From an uncultured cyanobacterium (GTDB taxonomy: Bacteria > Cyanobacteriota > Cyanobacteriia > PCC-6307 > Cyanobiaceae): a stretch of 49,180 nucleotides of DNA. The stretch lies in assembly GCA_903823115.1 (NCBI GenBank), contig CAIJRN010000031.1:1-49180 (forward strand). The letters are read 5' to 3'. Made by a program: the position numbers and the translations under genes. This document shows positions 35,207-44,686 of this stretch, one piece after another; the stretch's first letter is position 1, and the number at the start of each line of letters is the position of its first letter. The notes beneath the pieces are model-generated. The model was not told where the DNA came from. It saw only the letters and a program-made list of their open reading frames with translations, and did no database searches.

Positions 35207-35262
35207 TGCTGGGCTTCGGCGAATGTGAACACTTTTCTACGAATGTAACGATAGGCCCGCAG

Positions 35263-36051
35263 CTACCGCGAGTCGTCTTCAGGCAGGAGTGGCCGCACGG
35301 GCAGACCCCGCTTCAGCAGCTCCCGCTTGATCTCCTCCACGGTCAGCACTCCATCGTGGAGCAGGGAGGCCAGCAGGGCTGCCGCCGCCTTGCCCTCCTC
35401 CAGCGCCGCGGCAATGTGGTCAATGCAACCGGCCCCGCCTGAAGCGATCACCGGCACGTCCACTGCTTCGGCCACGGCCCGAGTCAGAGCCAGATCGTAG
35501 CCGGCCTGGGTGCCGTCGCCATCCATTGAGGTGAGCAGGATCTCGCCGGCCCCCAGCTCCACCACCCGGCGGGCCCAGGTCAGGGCGTCGAGTCCGGTGT
35601 TGTCGCGCCCGCCTTTGACATACACATCCCAGCCGGGGCTGCCCCCCTCGCGCCGCCTGGCATCAATGGCCACCACGATGCACTGGTTGCCGAAGCGGCT
35701 GGCCCCGGCAGCGATCAGCTCGGGGCTGCGCACGGCCGCCGAGTTGAGGCTCACCTTGTCGGCGCCGGCCCGCAGCAGCTCGGTGATGCCCTCGACGCTG
35801 CCGATGCCGCCCCCCACCGTGAACGGGATGGTCACGGCCTCGGCGGTGCGACGCACCAGATCCACCAGGGTGCTGCGTCCCTGGTGGCTGGCGGCGATGT
35901 CGAGGAACACCAGTTCATCGGCGCCGGAGGCGCTGTAGCGGCAGGCCAGCTCCACCGGATCGCCGGCGTCGCGCAGGCCGACAAAGTTGATTCCCTTCAC
36001 CACGCGGCCATCGGCCACGTCGAGGCAGGGGATGATGCGCTTGGCGACCAT
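35263..36051 (-). CDS. hisF: Imidazole glycerol phosphate synthase cyclase subunit
   Basis: 262 residues, a TIM barrel. Catalytic Asp in [15 protein letters not shown] and second Asp in [15 protein letters not shown]. Phosphate-binding loops VGGGIGSVE and ASGGAG. With HisH it converts PRFAR and glutamine-derived ammonia to imidazole glycerol phosphate and AICAR in histidine synthesis. hisH is not adjacent. It is divergent from ftrV, with 44 bases between starts. Confidence 0.96.
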   Translation of the reverse strand: MVAKRIIPCLDVADGRVVKGINFVGLRDAGDPVELACRYSASGADELVFLDIAASHQGRSTLVDLVRRTAEAVTIPFTVGGGIGSVEGITELLRAGADKVSLNSAAVRSPELIAAGASRFGNQCIVVAIDARRREGGSPGWDVYVKGGRDNTGLDALTWARRVVELGAGEILLTSMDGDGTQAGYDLALTRAVAEAVDVPVIASGGAGCIDHIAAALEEGKAAAALLASLLHDGVLTVEEIKRELLKRGLPVRPLLPEDDSR

Positions 36052-36095
36052 GGGCTCACTGGTAAGGTTGCGCCACCAAAGACGACGCGTCGGCC

Positions 36096-36308
36096 ATGTC
36101 CCAGGCTGCCATCACGATCGGCTCCAAGGTGCGGGTCACCCGGGTGCGTGATCGCATCCCCGCCGACCTCGTCGCTGCCCTCAAGGCTGATGCGACCGGT
36201 ACCGTGAAGGATTTCCGCGTCACCGACGGCAAGGGCATCGGCGTCGTCGTTGAACTCAGTGCTGGCGTTACCAGCTGGTTCTTCGACGATGAGATCACCC
36301 CTGCCTGA
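36096..36308 (+). CDS. ftrV: Ferredoxin-thioredoxin reductase, variable chain
   Basis: 70 residues, an SH3-like small beta barrel. It has [25 protein letters not shown] and WFFDDEI. It supports the catalytic FTR subunit, which passes electrons from ferredoxin to thioredoxin in the light; the catalytic-chain gene is not here. The chlG start follows 37 bases after its stop, so the two may be cotranscribed. Confidence 0.93.
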   Translation: MSQAAITIGSKVRVTRVRDRIPADLVAALKADATGTVKDFRVTDGKGIGVVVELSAGVTSWFFDDEITPA

Positions 36309-36345
36309 GCCCAGCCCCCAGCACCCGACTGTTGTGGTGAACGAG

Positions 36346-37356
36346 ATGGCTCCAGACAGTGATAAAGCGGCTGTTTCGAAATCGGGTGGCGCCCGTCAGC
36401 TCCTGGGCATGAAGGATGGGGGCAGCAGCGCCAACATCTGGGCGATCCGGCTGCAGCTGATGAAGCCCGTCACCTGGATTCCCTTGATCTGGGGCGTCAT
36501 CTGCGGTGCGGCGGCTTCGGGCAACTATCACTGGCGCCTGGGTGATCTGCTGGCAGCCCTGGCCTGCATGGTGATGAGCGGCCCATTGCTGGCGGGCTAC
36601 ACCCAGACGATCAACGACTACTACGACCGCGAGATCGACGCGATCAACGAGCCTTACCGTCCGATCCCCTCGGGGGCCATTCCCCTGGGACAGGTCCGGC
36701 TGCAGATTGTCGTCCTGCTGCTCGCCGGCCTGGGAGTGGCCTACGGCCTCGATCTCTGGGCCGGCCACAGCCGGCCCGTGCTGCTGCTGTTGGCTCTGGG
36801 TGGCTCTTTCGTCAGCTACATCTACTCGGCGCCGCCGCTGAAGCTCAAGCAGAATGGCTGGCTCGGCAACTATGCGCTCGGTGCCAGCTACATCGCCCTG
36901 CCGTGGTGGGCGGGCCAGGCACTTTTCGGCCAGCTCACCTGGACCACGGCCCTGCTGACCCTGGCTTACAGCCTGGCCGGGCTCGGCATCGCCGTGGTCA
37001 ACGACTTCAAGAGTGTGGAAGGCGATCGGGCTCTGGGGCTGCAATCGCTGCCGGTGGTCTTCGGGATCGAGCGGGCCAGCTGGATCAGTGCCGCGATGAT
37101 CGATGTCTTCCAGCTGGCGATGGTGGCGGTGCTGATCGCCATCGGGCAGAATTTCGCAGCTGTCCTCCTGGTGCTGTTGATCCTTCCCCAGATCACGTTT
37201 CAGGACATCTGGTTGCTGCGCGATCCCGTGGCTTTTGATGTCAAATACCAGGCCAGCGCCCAGCCCTTTCTGGTGCTTGGCATGCTGGTCACGGCCCTCG
37301 CCATCGGCCACAGCGATCTGATCCGACTCGGCGGTGAAGCCGCCCAGGCACTTTGA
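36346..37356 (+). CDS. chlG: Chlorophyll synthase
   Basis: 336 residues, a UbiA-family prenyltransferase with about eight membrane helices. The first Asp-rich motif NDYYDREIDAINEPYRPIPS and the second NDFKSVEGDRALGLQSLPV are intact. It esterifies chlorophyllide with phytyl or geranylgeranyl diphosphate in the membrane. ATG 36346 is preferred (MAPDSDKAAVSK); GTG 36334 and a longer frame overlapping ftrV are less likely. It overlaps the next gene by TTGA. Confidence 0.96.
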   Translation: MAPDSDKAAVSKSGGARQLLGMKDGGSSANIWAIRLQLMKPVTWIPLIWGVICGAAASGNYHWRLGDLLAALACMVMSGPLLAGYTQTINDYYDREIDAINEPYRPIPSGAIPLGQVRLQIVVLLLAGLGVAYGLDLWAGHSRPVLLLLALGGSFVSYIYSAPPLKLKQNGWLGNYALGASYIALPWWAGQALFGQLTWTTALLTLAYSLAGLGIAVVNDFKSVEGDRALGLQSLPVVFGIERASWISAAMIDVFQLAMVAVLIAIGQNFAAVLLVLLILPQITFQDIWLLRDPVAFDVKYQASAQPFLVLGMLVTALAIGHSDLIRLGGEAAQAL

Positions 37357-39590
37357 GCCAGGGAATCGCTGCCGGCGGCTCGGGTCCCTCGCCTGAAGGC
37401 CAGCCAAGCCGACGTCGCGGCGGCATCCCCCGGCGCCTGATTGCCCCGGCCCTGGTGGCGGCGGCCATCGGCGGCGGTGTGGCCCTGGGCCAGTCGGCCC
37501 TGGTGGCCGGCATCGACAGCCTGCTCCCTGACGCCGATCGCATCAGCGCCTTCAACCGCCCTGGCACCATCACCATTCTCGACACCAACGGCAAGGTGGT
37601 GGTCAAGGAGGGACCGGCCACCCGCGAGAAGCTCAGCAGCGGCAAGATGCCTCTGCTGATTCAAAGGGCCTTCGTCGCCGCCGAAGACCGCCGTTTTTAT
37701 CAACACGACGGTGTCGATCTGTTGGGCATCAGCCGCGCCATGCTGCGCAACCTGCGCCAGGGATCGGTCGAGGAGGGTGCCAGCACCATCACCCAGCAGC
37801 TGGCCCGCACGGTCTTCCTCAGCCAGGACCGCACCTTGATGCGCAAGCTCAAGGAAGCCCTGCTCGCCGGCAAGATCGAACGGCAGCTGAGCAAGGAGCA
37901 GATCCTTGAGCAGTACCTCAACTTCGTCTATCTGGGTTCAAGCGCCTACGGCGTGGCCGATGCGGCCTGGGTCTATTTTTCCAAGACTCCGGATCAGCTG
38001 ACTCTGCCGGAGGCGGCCCTGATCGCCGGCCTGCCGCCGGCGCCTTCGGTCTATTCGCCGCTCGTCAATCCCGATCTCGCCCTCAGTCGACGTCACACCG
38101 TGTTGCGGCGGATGCGCGAGGCGGGGTACATCGATGACATCCAGCTCGAACGGGCCGATGCGGCACCGCTGGGTCTCAAGCCCGCCGAGCCCAAGTATTT
38201 CGCCAACCCAGCCCCCTGGTTCACCAGTTGGCTGGAGCAGGAACTCCCCGGGGTGCTCACCAAGGAGCAGCTGGAGGTGGGCGGTCTGACGATCCGCACC
38301 GGCCTCAACAAGGATTGGCAGGACAAGGCCCAGGCCACGATCAACAGCCATGCGGGCAGCATGCAGGGGGCCCTGGTGTCGATGGAGCCGGGCACCGGCC
38401 TGGTGCGGGCGATGGTGGGGGGCAAGGACTGGAACAAGAGCCAGTTCAACCGCGCGACCCAGGCCCTGCGCTCCCCCGGCTCCACCTTCAAGTTGTTCAC
38501 GTATTCCGCCGCGATCAAGTACGGCATGCGCCCCGAGGACACGATCTCGGCGCGGGAACGCTGTTATCAGGAGGGCTGGCCACCAAAACGCTTCTGCATT
38601 CCCGGCACGGCCGGCAGCATCACCCTCCTCCAGGCGATCACCGGCTCGATCAACCCCGCCGCCGTGGCCACCGCCGAGAAGGTGGGTTTCCCCCGGGTGA
38701 TCGGAGTGGCACGGGATCTCGGCATCACCGGCGAGATCGGCAACTATCCGGCCATGGTGCTGGGGGCCAATGAAAAAACCATGCTGGAGATGGTCGCTGC
38801 CTACGCCGCCGTCAACAACCGCGGCGTCTGGGTGAAACCGGTGCCGTTTGAGGAGATCTACGGCCCCGATGGTGAGCTGCTGTGGAGTCGCCGCGTTGAT
38901 GCTCCCAAGCCGAAGCGGGCCCTCAGCAGCGATGTGGCGGACACCGTGATGTGGATGCTGCAGAGCGTGGTGCGTAACGGCACCGGCTATGCGGCCTCAC
39001 TTCCCGATCGTCCGGTGGCCGGCAAGACCGGCACGGCCGAGGGTGCCCGCGATCTCTGGTTCATCGGCTCGATCCCCCAGCTCACCACAGCTGTCTGGTT
39101 GGGCTACGACGAAAACTTCAAGACCGGCAGCAGCAGTGCCCAGGCCGCTGCCACCTGGTCCAGCTTCATGGCTGAGGTCACCAAGGGCATGCCGGTGCAG
39201 AAGTTCCCCCCCAAGCCCACCTTGACGGGCTCCTTCATTCCCTACGTGCCCCCGAAGCACAAGCCAAAGCCGGCCCAGGGCCAGGCCGTACGCCAGGAGA
39301 ACACGGAGATCTCGCCGTTACCTGAGGCCGGTGACAACCGCTGGCAGCCGCCGCCGGAACGCACAGGCAGTCTCACGAAGCCGCCAGCGCCGGAGCCCAG
39401 CAGCTGGCAGGCGCCCGTCGCCCCGGCGCCCAGCAGGGCGCCTGAGCCTGCCCTGGCTCCTCGCCCGGTCGAGCAGACGCCAGCGGCCGCATCGCCTCCC
39501 CCAGCGCCAGCGGTCGCACCGCCACCGCCGCCTGCGGCAGCTCCCGTCAGTCCTCCCCCTCCGGTGACGGCGCCGCCACCTGTTCCCTGA
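37353..39590 (+). CDS. Class A penicillin-binding protein (glycosyltransferase/transpeptidase)
   Basis: 745 residues. One N-terminal membrane anchor. GT51 domain with FVAAEDRRFYQHDGVD, the GASTITQQLAR motif and KIERQLSKEQILEQYLN. Transpeptidase domain with SxxK in RSPGSTFKLF, SxN in TGSINPAAV and KTG in VAGKTGTAEG, so both activities look intact. The last 120 residues are a Pro/Ala-rich tail. It polymerises and crosslinks peptidoglycan. TTG 37353 overlaps the chlG stop, implying coupling. Its 3' end overlaps the convergent rsmB gene by 44 bases, inside the low-complexity tail. Confidence 0.93.
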   Translation: MSQGIAAGGSGPSPEGQPSRRRGGIPRRLIAPALVAAAIGGGVALGQSALVAGIDSLLPDADRISAFNRPGTITILDTNGKVVVKEGPATREKLSSGKMPLLIQRAFVAAEDRRFYQHDGVDLLGISRAMLRNLRQGSVEEGASTITQQLARTVFLSQDRTLMRKLKEALLAGKIERQLSKEQILEQYLNFVYLGSSAYGVADAAWVYFSKTPDQLTLPEAALIAGLPPAPSVYSPLVNPDLALSRRHTVLRRMREAGYIDDIQLERADAAPLGLKPAEPKYFANPAPWFTSWLEQELPGVLTKEQLEVGGLTIRTGLNKDWQDKAQATINSHAGSMQGALVSMEPGTGLVRAMVGGKDWNKSQFNRATQALRSPGSTFKLFTYSAAIKYGMRPEDTISARERCYQEGWPPKRFCIPGTAGSITLLQAITGSINPAAVATAEKVGFPRVIGVARDLGITGEIGNYPAMVLGANEKTMLEMVAAYAAVNNRGVWVKPVPFEEIYGPDGELLWSRRVDAPKPKRALSSDVADTVMWMLQSVVRNGTGYAASLPDRPVAGKTGTAEGARDLWFIGSIPQLTTAVWLGYDENFKTGSSSAQAAATWSSFMAEVTKGMPVQKFPPKPTLTGSFIPYVPPKHKPKPAQGQAVRQENTEISPLPEAGDNRWQPPPERTGSLTKPPAPEPSSWQAPVAPAPSRAPEPALAPRPVEQTPAAASPPPAPAVAPPPPPAAAPVSPPPPVTAPPPVP

Positions 39591-41031
39591 ACGCTGTGGT
39601 CGGGACCAGGGGCTTCTGCCGCTCGAGCACGGCGACGAAGAAGCCATCTCCGGCGCAGGATCCATCCGCCTCCTGAGCAGGCCACCACTGCTGCTCCTGC
39701 ACCAGCCGCACCTCTGGATGGTGCGCCAGCAGCCAGGCGATGCACTCGCTGGTCTCCCTGGGATGCACCGTGCAGGTGGCATACACCAGACGGCCGGCGG
39801 GGGCCAGCAACGGCAGGAGCCGCTCCAGCAGGTTCTGTTGCAGAGCTGCCAGGGGCTCGATGGCCTCGTTCTGCATGCGCCAGCGGGCGTCGGCATGGCG
39901 GCTGAGGGTGCCAAGCCCGGAGCAGGGAGCATCCAGCAGGATGCGATCAAACCAACCGATCCAGTGCGGGCGCAGGCTGGCCAGATCGGCTGCATCGGCG
40001 CAGAACCGCTGGATCGAAGTCAGTCCAAGGCGTTCGGCGTTGATTGCAACCCGCCGCAGCCGGGCTTCGGAGCGATCCACCGCCCAGATCTCACCCTGGT
40101 CTGCCATCCACTCAGCGATCTGGGTGCACTTGCCCCCGGGGGCCGCACAGGCATCCAGCACCCGCTGCCCTGGCTGGGGATCAAGCAGGGGCACGATGCG
40201 CTGGGCACTGCGGTCCTGGACGGACCAGAGGCCTTCGCCGTAACCCGGCAGGCCGCGCAGGTCACCGCAGCGATCCAGGAGGGTGAGGCCGTCGCCTGAT
40301 TCCGCCAGCGGCTCGGTGCGGATGCCGGCGGCGCTGAAAGCTGCCGCCAGGCTGTCGCGATCGCAACGGCAGCGATTGACCCGTAGATCCAACGGTGGCG
40401 AGCTGTTGCAGGCCCGTGCGAAGGCCTCGGCCCGATCGGCGCTCAGCCAACGCAGCAGATCGACGGCCAGCCATTCGGGCAGGGAGTGGCGCAGTCCAAA
40501 ACTGGCGAGCGGATCCTCGCCCAGCGTCAGGCCCAGCCAGGGCTCCGCTGCCGGTTCGGCGGCGGCGGCCGTCGCTTTGGCGTCAGCAGGGGCCTCAGGG
40601 AGAGGCCCGGCCGTGGTCCCGGCACCGACCTGCTCGCGGCGACGCAGAACCGAGCGCAGCAGCCCGTTGGCCACCGGCGCCAGGCGCCCCAGGCCGCCCT
40701 GCTTGGCCAGGTCGACCGTGGTGCTGACGGCGGCGGAAGCGGGCACCCGGGCTGTGAACAGCAGTTGATACAGCCCCACATGCAGCAGCCAGCGCAGCTT
40801 TGGGGGTTGCTGTTCGGCCCTCACCCGGCCATGGGCATCCACCCAGGCATCGAGAAGGCGGCGTTGGCGGATGGCGCCATAGGCGAGTTCGGTGGCCAGG
40901 GCCCGATCGGCGCCGCTGAGCGAGGTCCGATTCAGTTCCCGTTCCAGGGCGGCATCGGCATAGGCCCCGGCCGCCACCGCCAGCAGCACCTTCCAGGCCA
41001 CCTCCCTCGCCGGCAGGCCGTTGGATCGCAC
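39547..41031 (-). CDS. rsmB: 16S rRNA (cytosine-967-C5)-methyltransferase RsmB
   Basis: 494 residues from GTG 41031. The N-terminal NusB-like domain (about 1-150) begins LPAREVAWKVLLAV and has LATELAYGAIRQRRLLDAWV. The C-terminal Rossmann domain has the SAM motif DACAAPGGKCTQIAE, DAPCSGLGTLSRH and the catalytic Cys in YATCTVHPRE. It methylates C967 of 16S rRNA. The longer frame up to 41148 runs inside the upstream gene; GTG lies 4 bases after that gene's stop, a coupled start. It follows the alkyltransferase-like gene in one operon. Confidence 0.94.
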   Translation of the reverse strand: MRSNGLPAREVAWKVLLAVAAGAYADAALERELNRTSLSGADRALATELAYGAIRQRRLLDAWVDAHGRVRAEQQPPKLRWLLHVGLYQLLFTARVPASAAVSTTVDLAKQGGLGRLAPVANGLLRSVLRRREQVGAGTTAGPLPEAPADAKATAAAAEPAAEPWLGLTLGEDPLASFGLRHSLPEWLAVDLLRWLSADRAEAFARACNSSPPLDLRVNRCRCDRDSLAAAFSAAGIRTEPLAESGDGLTLLDRCGDLRGLPGYGEGLWSVQDRSAQRIVPLLDPQPGQRVLDACAAPGGKCTQIAEWMADQGEIWAVDRSEARLRRVAINAERLGLTSIQRFCADAADLASLRPHWIGWFDRILLDAPCSGLGTLSRHADARWRMQNEAIEPLAALQQNLLERLLPLLAPAGRLVYATCTVHPRETSECIAWLLAHHPEVRLVQEQQWWPAQEADGSCAGDGFFVAVLERQKPLVPTTAFREQVAAPSPEGED

Positions 41032-41035
41032 GGGG

Positions 41036-41431
41036 TCAGGCAAAGGGAGAGTCCAGCAGCGGTACAGGCTCGATTTGAGCAGGCTCCAGATGTACTGGAG
41101 CATCGGGACACCAGCGATGGAGCACCAGGGGCAGACGACCCTGACCATCCACGGGAATCCCCTCGGCGATCAACAGCTGGCGCTGGATCCAGTCACTGCC
41201 TTCGCGCCCGGGGCTCAGGCTGATGCGCCCGGTGGCGTTCACGACCCGATGCCAGGGCAGTTCCGAGGGCAGCGGCAAACGCCGCAGGGCCCAGCCCACC
41301 TGGCGGGCGCAACCCCAGGCCCCGATCAGTTCGGCGATCTGACCGTAGGTGGCAAGCCGGGCGGGGGGGATGCGGGCCACCATGGCGTAGACCTGGCGAT
41401 CGAAGCTGGACGTGGGAGGCACCTGGGTCAT
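41036..41431 (-). CDS. Alkyltransferase-like protein (ATL, MGMT family without active Cys)
   Basis: 131 residues from ATG 41431. The fold of O6-alkylguanine-DNA alkyltransferase is clear: FDRQVYAMVARIPPARLATY with the GQIAELIG helix, then CARQVGWALRRLP. The active-site PCHRV is PWHRVV, with Trp for the alkyl-accepting Cys. That substitution defines ATL proteins, which bind O6-alkylguanine without repairing it and hand it to nucleotide excision repair. The C-terminus after QRQLLIAEGI is longer than typical. First gene of the pair with rsmB; divergent from the trmH-type gene. Confidence 0.9.
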   Translation of the reverse strand: MTQVPPTSSFDRQVYAMVARIPPARLATYGQIAELIGAWGCARQVGWALRRLPLPSELPWHRVVNATGRISLSPGREGSDWIQRQLLIAEGIPVDGQGRLPLVLHRWCPDAPVHLEPAQIEPVPLLDSPFA

Positions 41432-41535
41432 GGCGGGGAGGGCCGGGAGGGTTGTGGTCCCGATCTCCGCCCCGATCCTGGCTGAATCCACCCCCTGGCC
41501 ACGCCTGCTCCACCAACCCCAAGCCACCGTCACTG

Positions 41536-42225
41536 ATGCCTCTGCTGCCCCGCCGCTTCGAGCGCCTCAAGGCCGTACTCGATCGGCGCATGGGTGATCT
41601 CACCGTGCTGCTGGAGCATGTGGACAAACCCCACAATCTCTCGGCCATCCTGCGCAGCTGCGATGCCGTGGGGGTGATGGAGGCCCATGTGGTGAGCCTG
41701 GCCGGGCGCCCTCGCACCCTCAACGACACCGCCAAAGGCAGTCAGAAGTGGGTGGAGCTGCTGGCCCATCCCGATGGAGCCACCGCCCTGGGCCTGCTCA
41801 AGCAGCGGGGCCTGCGCATCTTTGGTACCCATCTGGGGGTGGCGGCGAGGGATTACCGGGAATGCGATTACACCGGCCCCTGCGCCTTCGTTCTGGGGGC
41901 CGAGAAGTGGGGACTGAGCGAGGCCACCACCCAGCTGGTGGATCAGCCGATCTTCATCCCGATGCAGGGCATGGTGCAGTCGTTGAACGTGTCGGTGGCG
42001 GCGGCCACCCTGCTGTTCGAAGCCCTGCGTCAGCGCCAGCAGGCCGGCCTGGTGCCCGATCAGGGCGAAGGCATCACCGCCGAGCGCTATCGGCTCACCC
42101 TGTTCGAGTGGGCCTATCCGGACGTGGCCCGCTGGTGTCGTCAGCAGGGGCGCGCCTACCCCGAACTGGATGGGGAAGGCACCATCCTTGAGGAGCTGCC
42201 TCGCACGCTCAGGCTGCGTTGCTGA
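41536..42225 (+). CDS. trmH: tRNA (guanosine-18-2'-O)-methyltransferase, SpoU/TrmH type
   Basis: 229 residues. ATG 41536 begins MPLLPRRFERLKAVL, a TrmH-like N-terminal extension. SPOUT motifs are HNLSAILRSCDAVG, LGAEKWGLSE and QGMVQSLNVSVAAATLLFEA. It methylates the ribose of G18 in tRNA. The C-terminal extension (about 165-229) is also TrmH-like. It is divergent from the ATL gene, with 104 bases between starts. Confidence 0.92.
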   Translation: MPLLPRRFERLKAVLDRRMGDLTVLLEHVDKPHNLSAILRSCDAVGVMEAHVVSLAGRPRTLNDTAKGSQKWVELLAHPDGATALGLLKQRGLRIFGTHLGVAARDYRECDYTGPCAFVLGAEKWGLSEATTQLVDQPIFIPMQGMVQSLNVSVAAATLLFEALRQRQQAGLVPDQGEGITAERYRLTLFEWAYPDVARWCRQQGRAYPELDGEGTILEELPRTLRLRC

Positions 42226-42273
42226 TTCGTTCCGGGCCTCCATACTAGGGACCTTCGAGTTTCGACGGCGTCG

Positions 42274-43575
42274 TTGCAAGCCCCTGAACGCTTCCCAGCG
42301 CCTGCGGTGATCCTGGCCCGAATCCCAGCCAGCATCTGGGCCGTCCTGGTCGCGAGCCTGGCAGCGCTGGCCTGGATTCCCACCCTGCTGGTGCTGGCCA
42401 GGCCCAGCTCCGACCAGGTCTGGGAGCGTTTCGGCCTGACCATGGCCTGCCAGTCGCAGCAGTTCCACCTCGGCTGGCTCGGCGAAACGGCCAGCCAGCA
42501 ATCCCTTGGTGCCTTCACCAGCTCCCTGGCGGCCATCCCGCCGCAGTGGATCGGCTGCAAACTTGCCCTTCTCACCGGGCTGGATCCGCTGCAGGCTTTT
42601 TTGATCCCCGGCCTGCTGCTCACCTTCGTCCTGGCCGACCTCAGCTGCCGGCTGGCGGGCTTCCGCCGCTTCACAGCTCTGGCCACCGCCTTCTTGATCA
42701 CCACCGCCCCCTGCTCCTTGTCGCGGGTGGGTCACCTCTCCCTGGCGATGCTGTGGACCGTGATTCCAGGGCTGCTGGCCTGCCATGCGCTCTGGCGGGC
42801 GATGGCCTGCCGCAGACGGCCACTGCCGCTTCTGGGCGCCGGGGCCCTGGCCAGTCTGCTGTGCCTGCCAAGCCAGGAGTACTACGTGTTCTTTGTGCTG
42901 CTGCTGCTGGCAAGCAGCTTCGCCCTGTTGCTTGTGCTCGCCAGCTTGCGCGTCACAACCATCGCAGCTCTGGCCGCGATCGTCGCCCGCGGGGTGCTGT
43001 TCGGCATCGGTTTCCTGGCTGTGATCCTGGTGCTCTATGCCGGCAAGCTGGCCGCTGTGGGCCTGGGCCCCAGCCAGCCACCGGCGTTCTGGTCTGCCCC
43101 CCGCTACGCCATTGAGCAATTCCAGTACGGCTTGTTGCCGTTCACCTGGATCATTCCTACCCCCTGGGTGGCGATGGTGCGTGAGGGTCTGGAGAACGCC
43201 GGCATCACGACCGTCTCGGAGTCGTATTTCTGGTCCACCGGCAGCTTCCTGATCCCGATCGCCTGGATCGTTGCGATCCGCACCATCGCCGGCGATCCGA
43301 GCAGCGTCCCGGCTCCGAGACCCCAAGGTCTCGGCCGCAGTGATCTGAGGTTTTTCGCCCTGCTGCTTACGCTCACCACGTTTTTGGGCCTGTTCTGGAT
43401 GACGATGGGCGGTGCGGGCACCCTGCTGGCCATCCTCAATCCCACCCTGCGTTCACTCAATCGCTTCACGGCCTTTGAATATGGCGCCAGCGTGTTGATG
43501 CTCACGGCCCTGTTGGATCGGGTCATCAGCCGACGTCAGCTTGAGCCCTGGCAAGCCGATGGGGGGGCAACGTGA
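42274..43575 (+). CDS. Polytopic membrane protein, GT-C-like
   Basis: Up to 433 residues, with about ten membrane helices and short loops. The first periplasmic loop after helix 1 contains acidic and polar residues (SSDQVWERFG), as GT-C glycosyltransferases do, but no definite family motif is visible. The start may be TTG 42274 or GTG 42307. Its stop overlaps the GTG of the next gene (GTGA). Membrane part plus separately encoded soluble part suggests a two-protein glycan or polymer transferase. This is inferred from shape only. Confidence 0.6.
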   Translation: MQAPERFPAPAVILARIPASIWAVLVASLAALAWIPTLLVLARPSSDQVWERFGLTMACQSQQFHLGWLGETASQQSLGAFTSSLAAIPPQWIGCKLALLTGLDPLQAFLIPGLLLTFVLADLSCRLAGFRRFTALATAFLITTAPCSLSRVGHLSLAMLWTVIPGLLACHALWRAMACRRRPLPLLGAGALASLLCLPSQEYYVFFVLLLLASSFALLLVLASLRVTTIAALAAIVARGVLFGIGFLAVILVLYAGKLAAVGLGPSQPPAFWSAPRYAIEQFQYGLLPFTWIIPTPWVAMVREGLENAGITTVSESYFWSTGSFLIPIAWIVAIRTIAGDPSSVPAPRPQGLGRSDLRFFALLLTLTTFLGLFWMTMGGAGTLLAILNPTLRSLNRFTAFEYGASVLMLTALLDRVISRRQLEPWQADGGAT

Positions 43576-44681
43576 AGCAGGAAAGGCGGCGGCAATCCAT
43601 CGATCCCCTGGTGGCCGGTTTCGGCCTGCTGGCGCTCTGGATCATCATCGAACTGCTCTACGGCAGTGGCTGGCTGCGGATGCCAGCGATCCTCGAGATC
43701 TGGCAGAGGCAGCTTCGCAGTCAGGCCCAACAGCGCGCCGAGCCGAAACTGATCAACCTGCTTGAAACCCTGCCCGCCGGGGACCGACGTGTTTGGTTTG
43801 CGCCTTACACCACCTTTCCGGAAACCGGCATCATCGAAAGCCGCAATCGCCGAGGCATTTACGACACCTTCCTCAGCTTCCCAAGCTCGGGTATCAGCAG
43901 CAACTACGGCGCCATCAATCTCTCAGCGGCAGACAGCTTGTTCGCCCAGGCCTCCAGCCAGGGGCTGGTGGCGGAAGCCAGGCTGGCCCAGGAGCTGGGC
44001 TACCACAGCTTCGCCCTTGATCTCGGCGCCATCGCTGATCCCCTGGCCGCCGATCGGCTCTGCAGGCGCACCAAGGGCTGTCAGCTGAGCGCCGATGCTT
44101 ACGCCCTCTTCCCCCTGGGCCAAGCTGAGGCTGGTTGGATCGGTCAGCTCAAGGGGCTGGAGCGCAATCTGCCCCTGATACCTCAGATCAGCGCCGCGCC
44201 GCGCTGGGGAGGCCTGGTTGGCCATCCCAACCAGTGGTGGCAGAGCACGATCGCTTCGCTCGCCCCCGGCGACGGCCGTCTGCGACTGCGGGCCCGGCCG
44301 CTCTGGAGTCTGCTGCTGTACCGCTATCCCATCCAGGGGCTGCCGCCGGCAACCCGGCGCCGGCTGAATCCTCAGGGTCTGCGGGTGCGGGTGGTGCTGG
44401 ATCCAGGGCTTGGTGGCGTCAATCTCTGCCTTCGCTCCGAAGCGACCAAAGCCACGGGACAAGCCTGCCATCCGGTGAATCTCACGGCCCAGGATCCGGC
44501 CGTCGACGTCACCCGCTGGATCCAGCCTGGAGGCCTGACCCAGATTGAAGTGACCACGGTGCTCGACCGCGATGGACTGCCGACCACCATGAACCAGATT
44601 GTGCAGCCAACCGACAGGCCAACCGAGCCTTCCCCGTTCACCCTTGAGATCATCCCCCCGCCAGCCAGCACCCACAGCTGA
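43572..44681 (+). CDS. Membrane-anchored extracytoplasmic protein coupled to the GT-C-like gene
   Basis: 369 residues. One N-terminal membrane helix (LVAGFGLLALWIIIELLYGSGWL) precedes a large exported domain. That domain begins RRVWFAPYTTFPETG and has ALDLGAIADPLAADRLC with paired Cys (RLCRRTKGC). No catalytic family is recognised; the arrangement resembles the exported C-terminal half of large membrane glycosyltransferases. Start GTG 43572 overlaps the previous stop. It ends 5 bases before the stop of the convergent small membrane gene. Confidence 0.65.
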   Translation: MKQERRRQSIDPLVAGFGLLALWIIIELLYGSGWLRMPAILEIWQRQLRSQAQQRAEPKLINLLETLPAGDRRVWFAPYTTFPETGIIESRNRRGIYDTFLSFPSSGISSNYGAINLSAADSLFAQASSQGLVAEARLAQELGYHSFALDLGAIADPLAADRLCRRTKGCQLSADAYALFPLGQAEAGWIGQLKGLERNLPLIPQISAAPRWGGLVGHPNQWWQSTIASLAPGDGRLRLRARPLWSLLLYRYPIQGLPPATRRRLNPQGLRVRVVLDPGLGGVNLCLRSEATKATGQACHPVNLTAQDPAVDVTRWIQPGGLTQIEVTTVLDRDGLPTTMNQIVQPTDRPTEPSPFTLEIIPPPASTHS

Positions 44682-44686
44682 GTGGC

